The translations under genes were made by a program, and so were the position numbers. 64,000 nucleotides of DNA. Source: Caprimulgus europaeus. Taxonomy: Eukaryota > Chordata > Aves > Caprimulgiformes > Caprimulgidae. Within the stretch, counting starts at the first letter, position 1. Each line of letters starts with the position of its first letter. The stretch is taken from assembly GCA_907165065.1 (NCBI GenBank), contig OU015532.1, forward strand, positions 47,348,839 through 47,412,838. Direction: 5' to 3'. Shown here piece by piece: positions 43,301 through 54,708 of this stretch. The notes under the pieces were generated by a model. That model was not told where the DNA came from, ran no database searches, and worked only from the letters and a program-made list of their open reading frames with translations.

Positions 43301-46300
43301 TGTAACATGTATATTAAGCTTGTGATGATGTTTGTGTACTGAAATATGGTGTAGTAAGTCTGTATAACTTCTTTATTAAAGTAAAATGTTAGATAGTGCC
43401 TTTAAAATGACGGCAAATCTAAAAGAGGTCCAAGTTAATCACCTTTACCTGAGAGCAGTGGTGGTTAAACCCTGGTTGTAAACTGTTTGGGATAATTCTG
43501 ATTATAACACCTGTAACTGGTGCTAAGTTGATGTCTTGTGTTTGATTTCTGATGACTGATGTGTTAGTTATGCCCTGTAGCAAGTAAGTGTCCTCCCATG
43601 TGCTCTTCAGCAGCTGTAGCTTCTGCTGTCCTTCATCCCTTCCCTCCCCTTTTGCTCTACTTCACTTCCTACACTGTTTCCCTTCTTCCCCCAGTTATCC
43701 TGGGCTCCCATTCTTTAGCCTCCAGCTAACTACAGAAAGGGGAAGGTACAAATAAGGGGAAGAAAAAATGAAGTTCACAAAACTGGTGTCTTCTGCAGTT
43801 GTGTTATTAATATTAGTGGTGTCTTCTATGTTAAAGAAAACTCTCTGGCCAGCAGCAGAGATGACCAACAGCCCCAGTGCAGCCTGCTTCAAGAGGAGAG
43901 TGCAGAGCGATTCCAAGCTGCAAGCTTGTGTGTCAGTGTCAATTTACCTGACACAATTTTAGGCCACACAGTGAAGTGGATTAAGGAGCTCGGCCGTCAA
44001 CAAACACTCTGGCAAATCCGCAGCTGCTCAGCAGTTTCTCTGCCTCAGCTGAGCTGGAAGGAGAGGAATCGATGGTAAATCAATAGTGTTCAATTGTCAC
44101 ATGCAATGCTGCGTGGTGGCAGCACTTCACAGCCAGGCTATTTATGATGGTCCTCTGCTGTGAGGGAAGCATGGCTAGATGTACCTTTCTGGGAACAGAT
44201 TCTGACTGTCCATCTGTTTGGCAATTAAATTCTTCCTTTCCTGCCCATTTCCCAGTATGCATAAGGGTGGCTCTTTCTAGTGCTGTATTGAAATAAAAAG
44301 TGTAGGTGTGACTATGTACAGGATTCCCATTTTCAGATACTAAGGCATTACTAATATTTCTCATAAGATTAAGCAGATTTAGAATTCATGCATCCATGGA
44401 AATGATTGTGGGAGGATGTACTCTTACCTGCAGCACAGGTAATTGTTGATACTTTATTTTGGTTTTATTTTTTTCTTCCTTTTGATGATATTTATCTTCC
44501 TGAAATGGTATATACTTTCCTTTTTCTTTATCAGTTTAGAAATGGTACAAGATAGGAGCCTTCAGCCTGAACAAGGTGATAGTAATGCATTGTTCATACG
44601 TCTGCAATGTGATCCTTCAGTTAGAGAATAGAGCTGGAGTTTCACTTCACATCCCATCCTTAACTGCCAAATGTTAAATGTTTTGTTTACTCTGAAGCTT
44701 ATACTACATTGAGACTGAGGATCTAAAAAGGAAATATTTTATTTTTTGTAGACTGTGAAGCATTGAGCTGTTAACAAAAAAATGCCTTGGGCCTGGAACT
44801 TTTTATCTGAAGATGTCAGTGAGATTTCTCTGTTCCTTTCTCACTAGAATTGTGTTTGGTTGCAGTAGTATCTACAGAGTAAACTTCTTGATACTTTTCT
44901 GTCTGTCAATTAACCTTTTGGTCAGCTTTTCATAGTGTTCTTGCAGGTTTTCATGGAAGAGCAGGTTAACTGCAGCTATAATTTCAGTGCCACTTTATGG
45001 AGACAAACCTACTATCTCTTAATCAGTGTTTCAAGAGAACTGAAATACTTGGGCTGGTATTATCAGATAAAGGAGAACTGGTGTGTATGTTTATATGTAT
45101 GGATGTCCACAGGAACATGTGCATGGATATGCACGTGTAGCCGTTGTGTTCTTGCTTGTTTCAGTTCTTTTTCAGGTTATCAAAATCCTTAAGGGTTACT
45201 CACCCTGGGCTCTTGGACCCTGTCTCTTCTCAGGCTGTCAGTGATACTGTGGAAGAGTCTTTAAAGTGAGTTTAAGTTGTGATCTTGTGATAGCACTGCT
45301 TTAGAGACATAGCCAAGAGTCACAGCAGGACGTGTGCCCACCTGGCATGACATGGCACGGAGGTCAAGCTTCATTCCTTTCTGAACAACCACCACTATGT
45401 TTTGCTTATTATTAAATGGTATATTCACAGCTCATTGCATTAGGCACAGCCTTAGAGAATGGTCTTTGTCTTTACCAAGTTTGTATTTTGGTGGAATACT
45501 GTAGAGGACATTGTTTTATTGGATGAACAAGTTGGGTACTCATGTCTATTCTTTTTTCCACTTGTAAAAGTAATTGAATTTCTTATTTGCGAGCTGGGGA
45601 GTGAAAAAGAGCAAATCCAGGCAGGTCAGCTCCAATTATTCTCAAGGTGGTAGGGACTGTAAAAAAAGCATGGCTTTTTTCCAAAACATTGTTCCTGCTT
45701 CCTTTGTTTGAGGAATGCTATTCAAAACAACACATTACTGTACATATAAGAAAATGTTATTGGAATATGATGTTTTGAATATTCAATATACTGAACACTT
45801 CACTTTGAAAATTATACCTTAAAGCACACCTTATTTACATGAGAAGAGACTTTATAGCCTCACCTTTCTGGCCAAATTATTCACTCAATTCAATATAAAT
45901 TCAAATTTTGTTTTTGTGAGATCAGAGCTACAGACTTAGCGAATAAAATGTTCTCTAGCTCCCTTCCCACATATATTTTCCTGCTGTGGTATTTGCATTC
46001 TAATCTACCTGAATTCAGAACAAAATTTGTCAGAATTTTTTCACACCACAGCATTGGTGGCTTTCTGCCTCTGAACTACCTTGGAGGCAACCTGCTAGCT
46101 TTGCAGATAATGCTGTGCAAAAAAACCTTCTCCCTATTTTTCTTCTGCTACTACTCCTTTGATCAGAATGCTGAAACCCATTTTATTTAATCTGGGTTGC
46201 TGTGATCACCTGAGTTGAGATATTCCTCTTCTTCCACTTCCTTGCTTCTTTTTCGAGTGGCAGAAAATACAGTAAAGACAAAGTGGCCTTCACTGGCAGA

Positions 46301-49300
46301 GCGAGCATATCACAAAAATGTGTATGAAAGATGTTTCTGTATCTCTTGGCTGAAATTTATATGGAAACCAAGATTTTATTGACCTAGTCCATGGTATTAT
46401 CTGAAGCAATTTATTGTGGTTTCTCTGTGAGAGATAAATTCACTGGATTCACACTTGAGTGCTGCTACTTTCTATGCAAGTTCTAATATATACATCAGAT
46501 AAGAATTGTTGATGTATAGCTTCCCATTTCTCGCATCTCTTCTCAGTTACAATATTGTGCCCTAAGTTTCTTTTTCCTCCATTCTTCTCACCACTGTAGA
46601 TTTGATTTGTCATCTTGCCTCCTATCTTGAAAAGGGATTTATATTGATGGGCCATGTACCCCAATGGGCTTTTGCATCACATGCCATGATCAGTCATTTT
46701 TAGCTGGAGATTTCATGTCTTTTTACAAAAGATTTTTGCTAGGTGTCTAGTTAAAGTAGTGCCTTTGCCCAATTCATCCTTGGACTCTGGTAAGCACTGA
46801 AGAGGAAAACCTAATCAATTTTGGGTTTCTGAGTTGTCTGTTCTATACTGAGCACAGAAATAACCCCCCCTCAGCTTTATTAATGCTATCATTACCGTGT
46901 TTTTCTAGGAAGCTAGCATGTGAGGAAGGACACTGAATATTGGGCAGCATTTCCTTATTGCACTTTAATTGTAAAGCTCTCTAATGAACAGGTGAAATGG
47001 CAAATGTCATGTGGTGAACAGCAGAACATCGTCATTTTGTGTTGTGCAATAGCTTTGTTGCTTGGAGCCACTTTGTGCCAATTGACTTGACGAAGAGGAA
47101 GTCCCTAAAATTTGCTTTCCCTGAATTAGTGCTGTCTCATGGTGCTGAGTTGTACCACTCCAGAATGTCAGTGCTGATAAAGACCTCGATTTGCAAGATT
47201 ATTGACCTTATGCTTTAAAAGTCTTCCTCTGCTTGAGGAACCTGCCATATGCCCATGTCCAAAAGCTGAATAACTTCCTGGTTTTAAACTTTTTCTCCTT
47301 CCCAAATAAAATGCTTATAGCCTCACTTTTGGCTGTTCATGCATGCATGCTGGAATTGCTTAGTGATGTCTTATTAATAAATTCAAAGTAGCTTTGTTTT
47401 TTAATAGCTCAGTTTTAAAATGTTTGACTTAAGAGAAAATAATATTTTTATATGTAGACATTACATATCCCTTTGTTGTAAGAAAACTCAGGAAAACGTT
47501 TGCCCATCCTCATCAGTTTCCATTTATATTCCAATTAGCATAAATGACAGCATTTCCTTAGACAGTGATGCCCTTTATTTAGTTTTGAATTTACTTTCTA
47601 ACTGAGAAAATGAAAGTATTAAGATAAAACACCTTGGCATGTCCATCTCCCCTCACGACTGTACCACGTTAAGTGAGGTGCGGTGCAGTGTGATACCCTG
47701 TTACCCCTGAAGTGAACTGGGACTATGAGCTTCCCTCTTGTGTAGCCACTGCATATGTACAATTTGCAAAGGATTTTTCTGGAAGCCTGGGCAGAATTAT
47801 CTTCTTTGAGAAGAGAAGCATGACAACATCTTTGGAGGCAAGATGGGAGACGATTATGTATTTATTGATAAATCCAAAACAAAGCTATGTGGAATAAAAA
47901 CCCACTATGCACTATTCTCCCCTTGGGAAAAGGAGTGAGAAAGAGAATGCACTGTCAATGTCAGTCACGATGTTTAATGCACTCTTCAAAGGTATTCGGA
48001 TATTTAGAATGAGGACAGGTAATCTCTGAATAAAACAGGAAGAATAATACACACATTCAAATATAGTCTTATGCTTCTACTTGGAATAACTAAATGAGCC
48101 AAATCTCATATATATTTTATGTATTATATAATTTCATGCATTATGTTTTAAGTCCCTTCCTCAATTCTGTTTATACTCGAGCTTTCCTTGGAGAAATTTA
48201 GTTACCTATAACCATACAAGTGTGTTTCATAAACAACAAAAAACCCCAACCCTGCAAACCCAATCAGTATGTCGTGCTTTGCATCTGCTCTAATAACACA
48301 CAAAAGCAATTATTCCCCTAAAGAATACTGAGTTATCTTCATTTTGGATGTATATAAATTTTTTACTGGTAGGCAGAGTACTGTTTTCAAAGTTCACAAT
48401 TCTAAAGCTGTTTTCTGAGGGGACTAACACTGTAGGTAAATTTTAAGGTGCTTTTCAGTGTGAAAAATCCAGGCACAGCCTGTCCTATTGCCAAGAACAT
48501 ATAGGAAATTGTGTGAAATATGCTGTATGGTAGCTACAGAGAACAGCATTAGGAATATTTCTGGTTTGATCTTTGGATGTTTGGGATCCTTTTCTTTATC
48601 CAATGATGTAGTTCTATATTCTCTAGTATCCTTTTGTAGTAATGTCTTTGTTCAGTTGTGTCTGATTTGACCACTGATGGCTTGAGCTTTATTCACCAGT
48701 TTTCCTTCATTCTACATACCTCTAGGAAATGCTTTTCTGTCAGTTTGTGGTGAGGACATTGCTGAGTCAGGATGGCAATAAATTACAAAGAATGTCTCTG
48801 CAAATGGGTTATTCTAGCACATCTCACCAGTACTTACATGCTTGAGTGACTACAGCCAAATGCTCTTCCTTAGTCATTATGGAATCCCCATTCCCACCTC
48901 TTGTGTAATTCTAGCCCAAGCTACTTCTAATTCTCAAGTCTGAGTAATTTCCTTGAAGCAATGACATAAGAACAGCAATGATTCACTCTCTGACATGCTA
49001 CACAACGGCAGAAGCCTGCCAAGTTAGAGAATGAAATGCCCAAGGTCAGTGACAGTGCAATGGAGCAACTCTCTTTGTGAAGCAGATATAAAAACCTAAT
49101 TCTAAAAGAGATCAACAACCGAGTAAACTGGGGATACTGATTTCTCACAGAATATATTCCCTTGTTGTCCCTGTGCTCTATTTTAGATATTCTTTAAGGT
49201 GCAAGGGATTTCCAGTGTTCCATTGAGATGCAGCAAGAAGGACCCAAATCCCAAGAAAAATTAAACTTGTTGTATTTGGATTTCCATCCTGGCCTTTGTT

Positions 49301-49306
49301 TACCTC
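43301..49306. other. single-copy sequence, no gene established
   Basis: No transposon was recognised over 6 kb. An ATG-started frame of 64 codons at 43768-43962 has a hydrophobic, signal-peptide-like start and is treated under findings. The patch 43965-44075 retains CpG and a forkhead-like gtcaacaaaca core (about 43998-44008). The remainder is AT-rich with chance open frames. Confidence 0.5.
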
Positions 49307-49452
49307 TGGTTTGGGGGTTTTTGTTTGGGGTTTTTTTGGTGGGTTTTTGTTTTGGTTTTTTTGGTGGTCTTTTGGGTTTTTTTTTGGTGGGCTTTTGTTT
49401 GTTTTGGAGGGAGGATTTTTTTATTTGGTTGTTTGGTTGTTTGGTTTTTTTC
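49307..49452 (+). repeat. 146-bp G/T-only tract
   Basis: Almost entirely G and T on the + strand: runs of three to nine T alternate with two to five G, with only a few C or A. It is the longest of three similar tracts in the window. G runs of three or more recur but are spaced widely, so it only loosely meets a G-quadruplex pattern. Confidence 0.95.
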
Positions 49453-52400
49453 CTTGAGCTCTACAATGCCACCCTGAAAACATCCCTTCCCAGTTCAGCA
49501 CCTTAACTACAGAAGTAGAACATATTTTGCCTGGTTTTTGTATCCCTGGAGTTTGAGTTCTCTTATACCATGGCCCAGTTTCAGTGGGAGGGACACATGG
49601 TACCATTGTCTAAACTGTTCTGCAATTTAGAATTATTTTGGGAAATGATGGATGATGCTTTGAAGTATTCTGAGGAAAAAAAATCACATCACAATCTCAC
49701 ATTTTTCTGGTGGAGACCTAGATTAGCTTGAGTGCCACGATTCATGTGTCTTTACATTTCCCCCTAAAGAGAAAACTGTCTGTGAAGAGGAGCTTGTGAT
49801 CTGTCATGAATGTAGAAAAAAAACCCTAATGTCTAGACAGGAAAAGCAACTGGGATAGATCTGTGCCTAACATTTCTTCCCATCTACACTTCCCCCGTTG
49901 CTCCCTGTTGGTCAGCTTCTCCCAGAAGTTTTGTGTTTTCACAGCTGCTTTTGTGTACTTTGTCCCTTTTGTATAATTTGATACTTTCTGCTGATTGTAT
50001 AAAACATTTGGGCATGTCAGTTGAGGGGACAAAACCATTCTGCTTGAGTCAAGTATCAATGTTTTGATAACTTTATTTGATGCATGTGTTGAAAGTATGT
50101 AATAAATAAATAGAGATATTGGTAGATCTTGTCACTCTTAGGTGATGAAGGCAACAGCAGGTATCCAATGACATCTAAAGTACTATTAGGAACTAATTAC
50201 TCAGAAATGAGTGAGTATTACTAACTCAAGCCATAAGTGGAACTATTGTGTATTACAGGACTTTACTTACAGGTGACAGGACTAAGAATGCAAAGTAACA
50301 GCAGGAAGTACAAAACCTGCTCTGGGACATCCATCCTGCAACAATAAAAGGGGTGGGGAAGGGCATTTATCAGCTTGCTTTTCTGTATGCTAATAGAATT
50401 TCCACTTTTAACAACTTTTTGAGCAATTTCAAATTTTGTTTGGTTTTATTTTTAATCAGGTACTTAGTAAGCTGCAATGATATTTACAAGATATGAAGGA
50501 TAAGTGCTGTGAATTATTATGGCCTTTTAGATGTTTATTAAAGAAATTCTAGTAAAAAATCTCACCTCTCCCGAGATACCTGCTGCAGTGGCTTGGAATC
50601 GGCTGTATCTCTGGAAATGAGCAGGCTTTTACAATATGGAGTTTACTGCCTTGTTTGATAGGCTTTCCCCTCTAAAATTCCATGTTTTAGGAGAACAAAG
50701 TGTCATTGGCTGCTTTTAGATGCTTTAAATATGATTGCAGATCATTACTTACTCTGAAATAATGCCAGGCATGTAAAGCTTTATGAAGAGTGATGCACAA
50801 AATGGCTATTGATACTGTGCTGTTCATGTCTGTTGTTAACAGTCATATAATTGCTTCCAGTTCCTACCAAAATAAAATGCTAAAGGATCCTAAGTAGGAG
50901 TGGAGGGTAAAAAATGACCATAATGACATTGCACTTAAGTAATATTTTAAATTGGGGATATTAAGATACAGCTCTATCTCTGAGGGTCACAACCTGGAAT
51001 TAATACACAATGCAGCTCCCTGCTTCACTTCTTTTTACGTGATTTGTTGTGAAAGAATATGAGTAAATGGGAACCACACTGTAACTCCAAGAGTTACAGG
51101 TACCAGCAGTTGAAGTAGAACTCTTGAATTTTATTACAATTTCACAAAATGTAAGAAATAGTCAGGGTATAATTGATGTATCAGTGACAACCAACACTGC
51201 TTTGATGTGATACACCAAAGTAAAGTAAAACTTCTTGTAAAAGCAAGAACAATATACCATGCACTGCTTTTAGTGGTACACAGAGGAGACATTAACATCA
51301 CTTCATTAGGTTGATAAATTTAAGAAATAATTATCTGAATAAAGCCAAGTTTTTGATATGGCTCATGAGAATTACACATTACTGTGGTAAGTGGATAGTA
51401 TCTGTTGTAGCCCTTGCATAGCTCCATGTCACATCACCCTGACGGTGACGGTGCTGGTAAAGCTGAACTCTGAATGGGTAAGGTTGGAGGCTGCAGCTCT
51501 ATGCTGTCAATTAAGCACTACTATGCATCCTCATTTGATTAAGAGTCACATCTGGGCCATGTTTTATCAGTCACTAAGATTGTGAAGAGTTGGGATTCCT
51601 CATGTAGGCGCACTTCTGCACTTTTTAGGGCAGCTATATCGTATCAGATCTCCATCATGCAGAATAAGAGAATCTATTAAAACACACTTGAGCACAATTT
51701 GAACAGGATTTGTTCACTTCACTTTGTTCCAGACCAATTCTGACCAATGAATCCTGGCATAGCCAATCTCCAGGGGACAACTTAAATTTTCCACTATTTT
51801 TATTGTCTCAATAAACTATCAGAAACTGGAGGGGGAGGAAGGAAGTAAAATTTTCAGGGACATGTGAGAAACAAAATGCTTTGTAAATTCCTAGGGGACT
51901 GGTGTCTGTTCAGAAGATGCCAATGGTTTGCTAAAGTTACTGTCTAAATGTGCTTTGGAAATTATTGTCTTTTCCATTTTTCTTACACATCTTTAGACAC
52001 TGAATTATTTTGGCTATCAAAAATCAGATTTTTTTGTGTATGAATTAGACCTACTGAAATATGACAGTATAAACTGAGTAAAATCTTCCAGGCTATAAAG
52101 TGAGGTATGTGAGAAATTGGAAAGAATGGTGTGAAGTATGGAAATACACACATCTTTTGGTTGAGATATGAAATTTAAGACTTTAATGGGTTGAAGCTGA
52201 AAGGAGGAAAAACAAGAACAGCGCCACAGGCTTCTGCCCAAGAGTGTGGAAGGGTGTTCAGTGCATTCATCTCTGATAAGTAAAAGTCCTCAGATGTAAG
52301 ATGGGGTAACTTTAATTCAGGAAGAACTGCACAGTAGAGAGATGTTGAATATGGCACTGTTTCTGAAGGGGCAGGGGAAACCTCTGGAAAGAGACCTTCA

Positions 52401-53084
52401 GGAATAGGCTGTGTGAACTGGACATTTCAGGGGCAAAGCCTTCCATTGGATTGTGTATTGGGTTTTTGTGGCAAGATTTTGGTGGTGGGGAGGCTGCAGG
52501 CTTGGCTTCTGGGAGGAGATAGAAATATCATTGGTACTCATCATCATTAGCAAATAAATATTGAATAAATCAATACAAAAGTACAAATAACTGAGGAAGG
52601 CAGCAGTCCTAATCTGTGCTCTCACTCCTAATTGTAGTTGGCTGTGAATCCAAAAGGGCTAGGTCCAACTTTCACTTATTTTTCTTTTGTGATATTGATT
52701 ATTTTTTTTCTAGTAGACGTTATTTCCTGTAAAACTGTGCAGACCTGTGGCAGTGCTGGAAGGAGGAGGAGCTGGTACAGGGACAGTTCAGGAAGCTCGA
52801 GCTGCCTGTGCACCCTGTGTAATTAACGGTTACCAGCTGGAAGACAGTGGCATGAGAGGGATACAACAAAACCAGTGCGTTGGACTTGTGTTTTATTTGC
52901 TGCTGTGCCTTTAAACTTTGTTTTTTCATTCTGAAAAGGTTCTTTTTTGTTTGGATACAAAATAATTTTTGGAATGGTAACTATTTTCTGACCTTAAACA
53001 GATGGATCATGGTCAGAAGGTGCAGAAAAGGAATTATTTGAATATACTTTGATTTGATTTGCCTGTGACTGGTAACACTTATAG
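49453..53084. other. single-copy sequence, nothing recognised
   Basis: AT-rich DNA with no recognisable transposon, RNA gene or coding exon. Confidence 0.6.
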
Positions 53085-53172
53085 AAACAATCCTGCCTGA
53101 GCAGAGAGACAGACAGGATGACCTAATAGGTCTTTTCCATTTCTTAGTGTTATAGTTCTGCTATTTCATAAA
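53085..53172 (+). mobile_element. ancient CR1-type LINE 3' terminus
   Basis: The blocks aatcctgcctgagcagag, aggatgacctaataggtctt and ccatttcttagtgttatag follow the last part of an ancient amniote CR1 lineage (usual form: a gactagatgacctaataggtc block, ttccatctc, then a short tail). This is the terminal piece that the older copy at 21012-21317 lacks. It is truncated and diverged. Confidence 0.8.
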
Positions 53173-54380
53173 ATACATTAAAAATAGATTTGCATAACAG
53201 ACTGGAACAGCTCCAAGCAAGCCATTTCAATCTCTCAGGGACATAATAAATATGTAATTTAAATACTGCTTAAAAACATATTTACTGATCTGTCTGCATT
53301 TATGCTTCCATTGGAGATTCTAAAATGCATATTTACAAAGAACTCTCCCTGAATAATGTCAAAATCCATCTTTATTGGCCAAAGTCAGGGGGCTCAGAGG
53401 AAAGGCTGAGGCTTTGTCCTTAGAGCATATTGCTCATGTGCCTCATTTTCAAGCCCTGTAAGAGCAAATTTTCAGAGCAGAACTAGTCTCGATTTGCTGA
53501 TGAATTTCAGCAGAAATCTCTTTAGCCATAGTATCATGCTCTGCTTTGAAAAATGAGTATCCTAATAACTTAGCTGGTGTCAGATGCAAGTAGTCTACTG
53601 AAAATTCAACCACAAACATTAAATTACTTCAATCTTAGTGCAATAACCTTCCCTTATGAACTTCTAATACTTTTTGATTCCTCACAATTTTAAGTGATTA
53701 TTTCCAATGAAAATATTTATTTCTAATCTAAATATTTCTAACTTCACCCTCCAAATGCTGTATCTTTTTATGGTTTTATCTATTATACTAAAGAGACTTT
53801 TCAGTGGATTTGTTTTTATCAATTTTAAGACAGAGAAAAGGAGAACTTCTGATAACCATGAGCTTAATTAACCAATAACTGTTTGAAATATTGGCAGCAG
53901 AGATAAAATAATATAAGGAAAAAATTGTAAATGATGCATTTTCTGAGTCTATTAGACTAAATATATGAAGAGGAAAACTTAATTAATGAAGCAGACTCAG
54001 ACCTGGTACTAGAGTGCATTTGCAATAGCAAGCAGCTGTGTCTGGCCAGGTTAAAGCAGGACAGTGCCAGGGTTGTGTGCCAGGAAACCAAATCCACCGG
54101 CTGCTCTGGTGGAGCAGGGCGAGAGCAGCGTGTATCAGTGGTCCTTGTTTTGCTGCTTCCTAGGGTGAAACAGGGCAATCTGTAGATATGTTAATCTCAT
54201 GCTGCTTTTAAGCATTGATATTCTAAGATTTCCTTTTTTTCACAATTCCCCCTTTATTTCAAAGTTTCAAAGTGAGGAAAAACTTATTCATTTGCAGAAT
54301 TTACCCTGTCTCTTACCATGTTTATGTCTGTTCAGCTGGTTGTAGCACTCAGCAGAAGTAAACTGTGGACACTGTGCTTC
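53173..54380. other. single-copy sequence, nothing recognised
   Basis: AT-rich DNA. A slightly GC-richer patch lies at 54050-54170. No gene or repeat was recognised. Confidence 0.6.
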
Positions 54381-54708
54381 TTAGAATCAATCCCAGACTG
54401 GTTTGGGTTAGAGGGGACCTTAAAGCTCATCCAGTTCCAACCCCCCTGCCAGCAGCAGGGACACCTTCCACTAGACCAGGTTGCTCAAAGCCTCATCCAA
54501 CCTGGCCTTGAACACTTCCAGGGAGGAGCAGCCACAGCTCCTCTGGGCAACCTGGGCCAATGTCTCACCACCCTCACAGCAAAGAATTACTTCCTCAGAT
54601 CTCATCTCAGTCTCCCCTCTTCCAGTTTCAAGCCATCACCCCTTGTTCTGTCACCACCTGCCTTTGTAAAAGTCCCTCCCCAGCTTTCTTGTCCCCTTCA
54701 TGTATTGG
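54381..54708 (-). mobile_element. CR1 LINE 3' end, minus strand
   Basis: The + strand shows the reverse complement of a CR1 3' end. It opens cagactggtttgggttagag, then accttaaagctcatccagtt, ccaacccccctgccagcagc, agggacaccttccactagac, caggttgctcaaagcctcat, cagggaggagcagccacagc and ctcaccaccctcacagcaaa, and fades after aagccatcaccccttgttct and agtccctccccagctttctt. Read on the minus strand it closely follows the 3' part of the + strand copy at 40329-40838, including the gaggctttgagcaacctggt and ctagtggaaggtgtccctgc blocks. It is therefore the same subfamily, and probably of similar age. It is 5'-truncated and non-coding. Confidence 0.97.

Noticed and set aside
45205-45260. Minus-strand acceptor and GTGAGT donor around a 40-odd-base segment
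   Set aside because: Very short, no informative open frame, and similar chance pairs were found elsewhere (for example near 28440 on the minus strand).
46950-46975. attgcactt resembling the miR-25/92 seed
   Set aside because: No stem-loop can be drawn around it, and the match stops after the seed.
49228-49506. 92-codon frame rich in phenylalanine and glycine, resembling a membrane segment
   Set aside because: The composition is simply the translation of the G/T-only tract.
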